Positions 1 through 4,716 of a stretch of 6,078 bases of DNA are shown one piece after another. The stretch is taken from NCBI GenBank assembly GCA_964529745.1, contig CAZGZR010000133.1, positions 1 to 6,078 of the forward strand, in the 5' to 3' direction. The position numbers were made by a program, and so were the translations under genes. Every line of letters starts with the position of its first letter. The first letter of the stretch is position 1. The notes under the pieces are model-generated. The model saw only the letters and a program-made list of their open reading frames with translations. It did no database searches and had not been told where the DNA came from. The stretch comes from RBG-16-57-9 sp964529745. Lineage in GTDB: Archaea; Thermoproteota; Bathyarchaeia; TCS64.

Positions 1-1
1 C

Positions 2-382
2 GTGATGGGTCCTGCACGGTATCTCTCGTTCTACCTTCTCGGAGGCTTGGTAGCCATGGCTGCTCAAGTAGCCGCCGACCCGCTATCAGACATCCCTAAC
101 TTGGGGGCCAGCGGAGCCATAGCCGCCGTCATGGGGGTATTCCTGGTCACCTTCCCGCGCGACAGAATAAAGACAGTGGTCATCCTAGGATGGTTCGTCA
201 CCATCACCATGCTGCCGGCCATGGCTATGGTTGGGCTGTGGTTCCTGATGCAGGTCGTCAGCGAATGGGGTTCCTTCGCCCAGCAGGGCGGAGTCGCCTA
301 TATGGCCCACATAGGCGGCTTCATATTTGGCGCGGTGTTCGGGAGGTTCTTTGAGCTACGGAGCCGCCTCGTCCAGCGGTGA
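2..382 (+). CDS. Rhomboid-family intramembrane serine protease, C-terminal part (5' end outside window)
   Basis: Rhomboids are multi-pass membrane proteases that cut substrate proteins inside the bilayer with a Ser-His dyad. The visible 126 residues carry both halves: GASG at 35-38 with the nucleophile Ser37, and AHIGG at 102-106 with His103 in the last conserved helix. The stretch before the serine (MGPARYLSFYLLGG) is the usual rhomboid helix leading to the active site, and a hydrophobic segment around 58-86, ending in LWFLMQ, separates the dyad residues. The frame is open to the window edge, so the GTG at base 2 is probably an internal valine codon and the N-terminal helices lie upstream. 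The visible part is intact and looks catalytically competent. The substrate is unknown. It ends before a gene pointing the other way, so it is last in its transcription unit. Confidence 0.93.
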   Translation: MMGPARYLSFYLLGGLVAMAAQVAADPLSDIPNLGASGAIAAVMGVFLVTFPRDRIKTVVILGWFVTITMLPAMAMVGLWFLMQVVSEWGSFAQQGGVAYMAHIGGFIFGAVFGRFFELRSRLVQR

Positions 383-428
383 CACGCATCTTTGACGATG
401 GGCTGTACCACGACGCATACCAACTTTA

Positions 429-453
429 GACTCTTAAGGGAAAACGTAGAGTC
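429..453. terminator. Weak hairpin between convergent rhomboid and GNAT genes
   Basis: GACTCT (429-434) and AGAGTC (448-453) form a 6-bp perfect stem with a 13-base loop in the 133-bp gap between two converging genes. No long T-run follows on either strand, so calling it a transcription end is an inference from position only. Confidence 0.25.
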
Positions 454-491
454 CTCAATCCCTCTATAATCTAGCATAACCATCATGAACA

Positions 492-504
492 CGTTATAAT
501 AACG
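492..504. repeat. Short palindrome CGTTAT-A-ATAACG downstream of the GNAT gene
   Basis: Six-base arms around a single central A form a perfect palindrome 12 bases beyond the GNAT stop codon. A one-base loop is too small for a hairpin, so it would be a two-fold DNA site or chance in an A/T-rich spacer. The rest of 383-515 shows nothing that looks coding. Confidence 0.3.
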
Positions 505-515
505 AGCCCACACGC

Positions 516-977
516 TCATTCTAGGAACAGGGAGTATTGTATGAGGTCTTCGCCCAGATACTCTTTCCTGAGGTATGCCTCCGGTATGAAGCCGAGCTCG
601 ACGCACATCTTAATCATCCCGATGTTCCAGGGACGAGTATACAGCCTCACTTTTCCTGTGCCAAGCTCAACCGAATACTCGACTGCGGCCTTCACCAGCT
701 GCTTGCCTATTCCTCTCCCCCTGAACCCCTCTTTTACCGCCATCAAATGTATCTGCGCTGGTACTTCGATGTTACTCTCCGTGAGAATCAAGTAGCCTAC
801 AAGCGTGGAGTCGTCCTCGGCCACCAGCATCCTGGTTCTCTTCCGCTGACGCCAGGTTTGGCTCCATTCAACGGTAAACCTGTTCATCCCTCGTTCTATC
901 TCATCAGCGAACGCCGTGTTGGATATGTCCGCTATGCTCTCCGCGTCACAATCCTCATAGGACCGTATTTTCAGCAC
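516..977 (-). CDS. GNAT-family N-acetyltransferase
   Basis: This 153-residue protein should move an acetyl group from acetyl-CoA to an amine; the acceptor is unknown. The acetyl-CoA pyrophosphate loop is clear as RGRGIG at about 86-91, preceded by the strand IHLMAV (76-81) and followed by the helix GKQLVKAAVEY. The C-terminal half has the usual ARPWN-like TRPWN and 'CVELGF' segments of motif B. Length is normal for a single GNAT domain. I chose the GTG at 977 because GGAGTGAT, close to the Shine-Dalgarno consensus, sits just before it (982-989); the ATG at 995 has no such site. The start lies inside the upstream DUF3795 gene, overlapping it by 23 bases, so the two are almost certainly translated from one mRNA and may be functionally linked. 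A RimI-like protein acetyltransferase is possible, but nothing fixes the substrate. Confidence 0.9.
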   Translation of the reverse strand: MLKIRSYEDCDAESIADISNTAFADEIERGMNRFTVEWSQTWRQRKRTRMLVAEDDSTLVGYLILTESNIEVPAQIHLMAVKEGFRGRGIGKQLVKAAVEYSVELGTGKVRLYTRPWNIGMIKMCVELGFIPEAYLRKEYLGEDLIQYSLFLE

Positions 978-1368
978 CGTTATCACTCCGTACATTTATC
1001 TGTGAATGAATTTCATCTAGTGTTTTTCTTGCTTCGACGTGTGATTTATCGAAGAAGCCTTGCAGCTGGTCACATGGGTACTCGTCACAGTGTGCACAGT
1101 TAGGATAGCCTTTCCCTAAGGCACATTCCCGCATCCCGCAGTTCTCTATGTACCAGAAATCGTCTTGGCTTGACGTGGGGCACCCGTCACAGTGAATGTC
1201 ATCCAGTCGGTATTCACGGCCATAGAGTTCGCGGAATCGTATATCGTGGCCCCAATTTTTCTGTCGTTGAAAGATTATGGCTCTCAGATCTTCGTCCCGG
1301 CTCCGCGTGGCTAAATATATCTGGCAGTCAGAGCAGATGAGACCACAGCAGCCAACTATTTTATCCAT
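955..1368 (-). CDS. DUF3795-type Cys-rich, probably zinc-binding protein
   Basis: The N-terminus (MDKIVGCCGLICSDC) is the hallmark opening of DUF3795 proteins, a family of small Cys-rich proteins in archaea and anaerobic bacteria with no established function. In 137 residues there are 11 cysteines: 7, 8, 12, 15, 60, 63, 77, 82, 91, 94 and 99. CxxC pairs at 12/15, 60/63 and 91/94 suggest bound zinc, or less likely an iron-sulfur centre. The frame can be read back to an ATG at 1425, but I place the start at 1368: family members begin with this methionine, and a TATA-like box centred 26-27 bases before it fits a leaderless transcript, placing the extra 19 codons over the promoter. It is the first gene of a two-gene operon whose second gene, the GNAT, starts within its last codons. 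The cytoplasm is the likely location, as there is no signal peptide or membrane segment. Confidence 0.87.
   Translation of the reverse strand: MDKIVGCCGLICSDCQIYLATRSRDEDLRAIIFQRQKNWGHDIRFRELYGREYRLDDIHCDGCPTSSQDDFWYIENCGMRECALGKGYPNCAHCDEYPCDQLQGFFDKSHVEARKTLDEIHSQINVRSDNGAENTVL
982..989 (-). promoter_or_regulatory. Shine-Dalgarno site for the GNAT gene
   Basis: GGAGTGAT on the minus strand lies four bases before the GTG at 977 (eight bases from GGAG to the start). It is embedded in the DUF3795 reading frame and decides the GNAT start over the upstream ATG at 995. Confidence 0.65.
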
Positions 1369-1390
1369 CAAGAAATCTTTATCGTCGAGT

Positions 1391-1398
1391 AAATATAA
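1391..1398 (-). promoter_or_regulatory. TATA box of the DUF3795-GNAT operon
   Basis: The minus strand reads GCTTATATTTA here. The core (TTATATTT) is centred about 26-27 bases before the ATG at 1368, the spacing expected from archaeal TATA box to transcription start, so the mRNA probably begins at the start codon itself. Confidence 0.6.
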
Positions 1399-1428
1399 GC
1401 GAGATGAGCAGACAATATTACTCATAAC

Positions 1429-1460
1429 AAAAAAATAATTTGGTGGTTAATAGACCACTA
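1429..1460 (-). terminator. Hairpin plus oligo-T terminator of the dehydrogenase gene
   Basis: Bases 1441-1460 form an 8-bp stem including two G-T pairs, with a four-base AATA loop, overlapping the dehydrogenase stop codon. On the minus strand it is followed by AATTA and then seven T residues (A-run 1429-1435 on the plus strand). Oligo-T runs are the core of archaeal intrinsic terminators. It separates the dehydrogenase from the DUF3795 operon, which has its own promoter. Confidence 0.65.
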
Positions 1461-2442
1461 GGCCTTTCAGGTACCTGTCCAGTTTGTTCGTGGTTATCTT
1501 CTCGAAGGCGTCAGGCAGCTCCTCCAGCTTGAACCTGTGCGAGATAAGGTCCTTCACGGGTATCTTCCCGGACGCTATTAGGTCCATGGAGAGCTGGCCG
1601 CGTGAGGGGCCGCCGCTGCAGCCCACCAGCGCCCTGTCGCCGTAGTGGATCACGTTGGGGTTGAAGGTTATCGTCGTGTCGAGGGTCGCGCCGCCGAACA
1701 GCACCGCTCTGCCGTTCCTTCCCAGCATGTTCATGCCCTGGAGTATAGCGGCTGGGACCCCGACGGTGATCACCACCCCGTCGGCCATCTTGCCTTTGGT
1801 TAGCTTCTTCACGGCCTCCACCGGGTCCTCCTTCGAGGCGTCGATGACGTGGTCCGCGCCGTACTTCTCGGCGAGCTCCAGACGCCAGTCCACCATCTCG
1901 GTCACGATGGTCGTGGCGCCTATGAGCTTCGCTATCATTATCTGGGTGAGGCCCATCTGGCCCGCGCCGATGATCACGATGGTCTTGCCGATGCTCCCGC
2001 CGGCCTGGTCCACGACCGAGTGTATCCCTACCTCGACGTTCTCCACGAAGGTGCCTTCAAGGTACGATGCGCCTTCCGGGATCTCGACCAGAGCCTCCTG
2101 GATGCGCTTGCCTCTCCTGGTGGCATCCAGCACGTTCACCTTGTTGTACTCGGCGTATCCGCCCCAGCCGATCCCTCTGACGCGGGTCCCGACCTCGGGG
2201 TACTCGACGCTCTCGCCCGCCTCGACCACGTCGCCCGCCCACTCGTGTCCCATGTTCATCGGGAGATGGAGGAGGGGGCTGCCCTTCTTGCCGAAGGTGT
2301 ATTTTCTCAGGTCCGTTGGGCAGATGGCGCAGGCCCGCATCTTGATGAGTACGTCTGTTGGGCCGCACTCGGGCTTTGGCGAATCTATTAGCCTCATGTC
2401 TTTTGCTTTGTAGAGCAGTACTTCTTTCATTTTAATAGACAT
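1447..2442 (-). CDS. Zinc-type medium-chain alcohol/polyol dehydrogenase lacking the structural-zinc lobe
   Basis: This is an MDR-superfamily dehydrogenase (331 residues), oxidising an alcohol or polyol with NAD(P)+. From the start at 2442, probable catalytic-zinc ligands are Cys41 in CAICPTD, His66 with Glu67 in MGHEWAG, and Glu134 in the FVENVEV segment, which aligns with the acidic ligand of sorbitol-type enzymes. The Rossmann domain shows GAGQMG at 159-164, and Glu182 at the end of the next strand hints at NAD+ preference. The four-cysteine structural-zinc loop normally found between about residues 90 and 95 is absent: VRGIGWGGYAEY runs straight through. The start at 2442 fits a TATA box 25-26 bases upstream; an ATG at 2430 (327 residues) is the alternative and matches the usual MDR N-terminus. 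The longer frame back to 2550 is rejected because it runs across the promoter and palindrome. It is divergent from the VOC gene. The substrate is not identifiable. Confidence 0.92.
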   Translation of the reverse strand: MSIKMKEVLLYKAKDMRLIDSPKPECGPTDVLIKMRACAICPTDLRKYTFGKKGSPLLHLPMNMGHEWAGDVVEAGESVEYPEVGTRVRGIGWGGYAEYNKVNVLDATRRGKRIQEALVEIPEGASYLEGTFVENVEVGIHSVVDQAGGSIGKTIVIIGAGQMGLTQIMIAKLIGATTIVTEMVDWRLELAEKYGADHVIDASKEDPVEAVKKLTKGKMADGVVITVGVPAAILQGMNMLGRNGRAVLFGGATLDTTITFNPNVIHYGDRALVGCSGGPSRGQLSMDLIASGKIPVKDLISHRFKLEELPDAFEKITTNKLDRYLKGLVVY

Positions 2443-2463
2443 CCAATGAATACCACTTGATTG

Positions 2464-2471
2464 TTTTAAAA
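2464..2471 (-). promoter_or_regulatory. TATA box of the dehydrogenase gene
   Basis: TTTTAAAA is centred 25-26 bases before the ATG at 2442, which implies leaderless transcription. On the minus strand an upstream TAACTTGG, the outer end of the neighbouring palindrome, lies 12 bases before it. Confidence 0.55.
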
Positions 2472-2483
2472 CATTTATTATTT

Positions 2484-2583
2484 CCAAGTTAAAGGGAGAT
2501 GAGAGCAAAGCTGTTGCGCTCATTAGGGCTTCTATAAACGATGCGCGCAACGCCCTTGCTCTCGTCTTCCTGTTGTAACTTGG
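2484..2583. repeat. 100-bp imperfect palindrome between two divergent promoters
   Basis: The arms 2484-2519 and 2545-2583 are inverted copies: by hand alignment 30 of 36 positions match with one 3-base gap, including CCAAGTTA/TAACTTGG at the outer ends, GAGAGCAA/TTGCTCTC in the middle and GTTGCGC/GCGCAAC at the inner ends. Pairing can extend a further three to four bases inwards. It occupies nearly all the space between the dehydrogenase and VOC TATA boxes. I see no coding sequence and no convincing target-site duplication. It could be a two-fold regulatory region, a structured RNA, or the remnant of a small inverted-repeat element. Confidence 0.75.
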
Positions 2584-2586
2584 TTG

Positions 2587-2623
2587 TCACGCATAAATAT
2601 ACGTGAGATAATTGGTCACGTGA
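2587..2623 (+). promoter_or_regulatory. TCACG/CGTGA half-site cluster, candidate operator of the VOC gene
   Basis: TCACG (2587-2591) and CGTGA (2602-2606) flank the TATA box as an inverted repeat, and a perfect 8-bp palindrome TCACGTGA (2616-2623) covers the predicted transcription start. Half-sites begin about every 15 bases. A repressor bound here would block TBP and the start site; this is inferred from position and symmetry. Confidence 0.5.
2593..2601 (+). promoter_or_regulatory. TATA box of the VOC gene
   Basis: ATAAATATA is centred about 33 bases before the ATG at 2630, so transcription should begin near 2623 with a leader of only about seven bases. No Shine-Dalgarno site precedes the ATG. 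Confidence 0.6.
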
Positions 2624-2629
2624 AACCAC

Positions 2630-3034
2630 ATGATAAAAGGGATCGCCTACGTGGGAATCGCCGTGAGGAACATCGAAGAGGCGAGGGAAGACTTCACGCA
2701 GAAGCTGGGCTCAGAGATCATCAGGGTGGGAGCCAGCGAGATCGACGGCGTAAAGAACACGTATCTAGCCCTGGGGGAGGACGTGTTCGAGCTGATGGAG
2801 CCCTACAGCCCCGAAAGCCCGGTGGCCCGGTTCATGGAGAGGCGGGGGGAGGGAGTCCAGTATGTCGGCCTCGAGGTCACGGACCTGGACGAGACGGTGG
2901 CAGAGCTGAGGGGGAAGGGGGTGAGGTTCACGTCCGAGGAGCCCGTGGAGTACCCCAACGGGAGCAGGTGGGCGTTCATACACCCCAGGGAGATGCATGG
3001 CGTCCTTTTCGCCCTCATCGAGAACCCGGTGTAA
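2630..3034 (+). CDS. VOC-fold protein resembling methylmalonyl-CoA epimerase, metal ligands replaced
   Basis: The 134-residue protein is one complete VOC unit of two beta-alpha-beta-beta-beta modules. It resembles methylmalonyl-CoA epimerase: AYVGIAVRNIEEA at 6-18, FELMEP at 53-58, PESPVARFMERRGEG at 61-75 and the C-terminal HPREMHGVLF at 118-127 follow the epimerase pattern, and length fits. However, the two ligand histidines of the family (in the motifs HIGIAV and HHIAF) are Tyr7 and Tyr78, and the C-terminal glutamate of GVLIEL is Ala128. Only Glu54, at the fourth ligand site, remains. It is therefore unlikely to be a normal Co/Mn-dependent epimerase. A metal-free binding protein or an enzyme with another chemistry is more likely. 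The ATG at 2630 suits the near-leaderless promoter and the conserved N-terminus. It is divergent from the dehydrogenase and convergent with the UspA gene. Confidence 0.88.
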   Translation: MIKGIAYVGIAVRNIEEAREDFTQKLGSEIIRVGASEIDGVKNTYLALGEDVFELMEPYSPESPVARFMERRGEGVQYVGLEVTDLDETVAELRGKGVRFTSEEPVEYPNGSRWAFIHPREMHGVLFALIENPV

Positions 3035-3065
3035 GTAAGATCTGGCCGGTTCCTTCAACTTACTT
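3033..3065. terminator. Inverted repeat across the stop codons of convergent VOC and UspA genes
   Basis: AAGTAAG (3033-3039) and CTTACTT (3059-3065) can pair around a 19-base loop and include parts of both stop codons. Only 25 bases separate the genes. It may act as a two-way transcription end, but the stem is short and no T-run follows. Confidence 0.3.
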
Positions 3066-3527
3066 GACTACCAGGACGGGTGCCTTGGACGCGTTCACGA
3101 CGTGCTGGCTCACGCTCCCCAGCACCAGCCCCGCCAAGCCGCTCAGACCCCGGCTGCCGATTACCACCAGATCAAAGCCCCCTTTCTCCGCCTCGGAGAC
3201 GATTACATTCCCGGGCCTCCCCCACAGGAGCTTGGATGTTATCTTCAGGCCGGGGTGCAGCTTCTCCGCGTCTTTCAGCGTCTGGCTCAGCATCTTCTCG
3301 TCGTCCTCCCTGAGCTTTGACATGTACTCTTCTATCCACTCCGGCGGGGAAACCGGTTCCTCCGAGTCTTCGCCACCCGGCTCTGGCTGCTCATATTCAT
3401 CCGAGTAGCTCGTTACGTGCAGTATCTCCAGCTCAGAGCCATGTACCTCAGCCAAGTCCAGCGCCGTCTGCAACGCGGCGTGAGCGTGCCTCGACCCGTC
3501 GATGGGCACCAAAACCTTTTCGAACAA
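3060..3527 (-). CDS. UspA-family universal stress protein
   Basis: This 155-residue single-domain UspA protein is probably a dimeric cytoplasmic ATP-binding stress or signalling protein. It opens with the classic MFEKVLVPIDGS (Asp10 for nucleotide contact). It carries the ATP-binding signature G-2x-G-9x-G-S as Gly124, Gly127, Gly137 and Ser138, within GSRGLSG and LGSVSQ, followed by APVLVV at the C-terminus. An acidic, proline-rich insert at about 42-65 (with EQPEPGGEDSEEP) lies after the second strand, where UspA loops vary. I chose the TTG at 3527 because it gives the canonical N-terminus and lies 33 bases after a TATA-like box. The ATG at 3581 would add 18 residues across that box. The gene is divergent from the TIM-barrel gene. 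No partner is evident. Confidence 0.92.
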   Translation of the reverse strand: MFEKVLVPIDGSRHAHAALQTALDLAEVHGSELEILHVTSYSDEYEQPEPGGEDSEEPVSPPEWIEEYMSKLREDDEKMLSQTLKDAEKLHPGLKITSKLLWGRPGNVIVSEAEKGGFDLVVIGSRGLSGLAGLVLGSVSQHVVNASKAPVLVVK

Positions 3528-3555
3528 CTCTATCGATACTCTCTCCGATTTTCGA

Positions 3556-3564
3556 TTATTTAAG
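3556..3564 (-). promoter_or_regulatory. TATA box of the UspA gene
   Basis: CTTAAATAA on the minus strand is centred 33 bases before the TTG start at 3527, predicting a leader of about six bases. Confidence 0.5.
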
Positions 3565-3641
3565 CTCAGACATACCCCCATGGCCTTATCCCGGGTGGCC
3601 CAGACGTCAGTGATTTAAGCGGCAGCCTTGCGTGGTAAACG

Positions 3642-3648
3642 ATTTAAA
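3642..3648 (+). promoter_or_regulatory. TATA box of the TIM-barrel isomerase gene
   Basis: ATTTAAA is centred exactly 26 bases before the ATG at 3671, so the transcript should be leaderless. A near copy, GATTTAAGCGG, occurs 29 bases upstream at 3612-3622. Confidence 0.6.
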
Positions 3649-3670
3649 CGCGACTTATGTGTGAATACCA

Positions 3671-4363
3671 ATGTACAAGGTATCTTTCCAGACGAACTGC
3701 TACACCTGGGTCCCCCACGGGTACACCAGCCTCTACCCCGGAACCGGGTACACCCTGGACTACGCCCTGCGAAACCTGGCGGAGACCGGGTATGACGGGG
3801 TCGAGATCGACTGCGCCCACATACTGGACACACGCCTATGGACGACCACCAAGGCCCAGAGACGAAGCCTCAGGAACGCGATATCAGAACTCGGCCTCGA
3901 AGTAGAAGCCTTCAGCGCCCACGAGTGGCCCCTGCAGGGATATTCCTTCACGTCCAGCGATCCGGATACCAGGAGGCTCGGCATGGAGTGGACGAGGAAC
4001 ATCATAGACCTTGCCGCGGACTTCGGCACCAAGGTAGTCACCACACACGTCCCCTCGCCGAGGGTCCGCTTCGCGAGGCTGCTGCCGGGCATGCCCCGGG
4101 GCTTCTTCAAGTCGAACGCCTCGGGAGACTGGGGGCGGACGTCGTTCCCCTCCGTATCCTATACCGAGGAGGAGAGGGAGCTGGTAGCCCGTTCTGTGGG
4201 GGAGTGTGCCGACTACAGCGGCGACCGGGGCGTGTTGTTCGCGATAGGAGTACTCCTCCGACGGTTACTGGGAGAAGTTCATCGAAGACGTGGGGTCACC
4301 CGCGTTGAAGATAAACTTCCATGTCGGCGCGGTCTGGAGACGCTCAAGAGGCGTCGAGGCTGA
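3671..4363 (+). CDS. N-terminal fragment of the frameshifted TIM-barrel isomerase
   Basis: Read without correction, this frame makes 230 residues. The first 192 are genuine barrel: strand 1 with VSFQTNCYTW, strand 2 as YDGVEID (41-47), LEVEAFSAHEW (76-86) and the strand KVVTTHVPSP (121-130). Residues 193-230 are out of frame, very rich in arginine and leucine, and end at 4363. The product lacks the second half of the barrel and all C-terminal metal ligands, so it should be inactive if made. The ATG at 3671 matches the leaderless promoter. Confidence 0.75.
   Translation: MYKVSFQTNCYTWVPHGYTSLYPGTGYTLDYALRNLAETGYDGVEIDCAHILDTRLWTTTKAQRRSLRNAISELGLEVEAFSAHEWPLQGYSFTSSDPDTRRLGMEWTRNIIDLAADFGTKVVTTHVPSPRVRFARLLPGMPRGFFKSNASGDWGRTSFPSVSYTEEERELVARSVGECADYSGDRGVLFAIGVLLRRLLGEVHRRRGVTRVEDKLPCRRGLETLKRRRG
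4244..4250 (+). other. Frameshift site (one extra G)
   Basis: The sequence ATAGGAG would read ATA-GAG, Ile-Glu, without one G. The affected codon is that of the first predicted metal-binding glutamate. A run of only two Gs is not a typical homopolymer error site. Confidence 0.75.
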
Positions 4364-4661
4364 AGAATCGGTGACGGAGGCGGTTCACCGTCTGGGGAGC
4401 CTGATAGTCCACACCCACTGCATGGACTATATGAGGGTCTCGACCGTACCGGTCTTGAGGGAACCCGCCCACAGGCCCACCGTCGAGGTAATGCCCGGAG
4501 CCGGCGAATGCGACTACGTGGGGTTCATACGGGCGTTGAAGGAGGTCGGGTACGGTGGGTACCTCACCGTCGAGTGCCATAGATCAGACATCTCACCGGA
4601 GATACAGGCAGCTCAGGCTCTTCAAAACATGAGGAGGCTGCTCCGTCAAGCAGCCGACTAA
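4248..4661 (+). CDS. C-terminal fragment of the frameshifted TIM-barrel isomerase
   Basis: This frame carries the rest of the barrel (137 residues; the first usable start is GTG at 4290). In joined numbering it contains Glu193 after the strand VLFAI, ALKINFHVG (211-219), IVHTHCMD (245-252) and the closing GAGECDYVGFIRALKEVGY then YLTVE (297-301). The likely metal set is Glu193, His217 where relatives often have Asp, His249 and Glu301. No ribosome binding site is evident before 4290, so independent translation is doubtful. Confidence 0.75.
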   Translation, partial: EYSSDGYWEKFIEDVGSPALKINFHVGAVWRRSRGVEAEESVTEAVHRLGSLIVHTHCMDYMRVSTVPVLREPAHRPTVEVMPGAGECDYVGFIRALKEVGYGGYLTVECHRSDISPEIQAAQALQNMRRLLRQAAD

Positions 4662-4716
4662 AAACAGGTTAAATTCAGATACTCGTCTATTCCGGTATTG
4701 GGGTCAAGCCATAATA

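Larger units (their letters stand above)
3671..4661 (+). pseudogene. Sugar-phosphate isomerase/epimerase-type TIM barrel, whole gene interrupted by a +1 frameshift
   Basis: Joining the two frames gives one 329-residue xylose-isomerase-like TIM barrel (AP endonuclease 2 fold family), which includes hydroxypyruvate isomerase, tagatose 3-epimerase and IolE-type enzymes acting on sugars or sugar phosphates. The first frame runs cleanly to Ile192 (ATA ending at 4246). One extra G at 4247/4248 then shifts the frame, and the homologous reading resumes at GAG 4248-4250. Leaving out that G restores FAIEEYSSDGY without a gap. No other disruption is visible and the promoter is intact, so this is either a sequencing or assembly error or a very recent mutation. 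No slippery-site and stem-loop combination points to programmed shifting. The substrate is unknown; sugar metabolism is the family expectation. Confidence 0.85.

Noticed and set aside
537..1103. 188-residue plus-strand frame opposite the GNAT and DUF3795 genes
   Set aside because: Antisense to two recognised families, with no domain of its own.
1655..2413. Long plus-strand frame (252 residues) opposite the dehydrogenase
   Set aside because: It is antisense to a gene with clear MDR motifs, its composition is a Ser/Pro/Thr-rich shadow, and it has no promoter.
2443..2550. N-terminal extension of the dehydrogenase to 2550
   Set aside because: It would translate the TATA box and half the palindrome, and MDR proteins start at the MKEVLLY-type strand.
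2484..2583. CRISPR repeat, tRNA or tRNA-like fold
   Set aside because: There is only one inverted pair, no repeat-spacer periodicity and no tRNA arm signatures.
2584..3408. 274-residue plus-strand frame across the VOC and UspA genes
   Set aside because: It overlaps two well-supported genes in other frames and is Arg/Gly-rich low-complexity translation, typical of an out-of-frame read.
3528..3581. ATG at 3581 as the UspA start
   Set aside because: The added 18 residues do not resemble UspA proteins and cover the predicted TATA box.
4244..4300. Programmed +1 frameshift in the isomerase gene
   Set aside because: I see no recognisable slippery sequence, hungry codon or stimulatory hairpin, and the family is normally a single uninterrupted frame.
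4662..4716. Terminator between the convergent isomerase and nucleotidyltransferase genes
   Set aside because: No convincing stem or T-run is visible in the 55-base gap.
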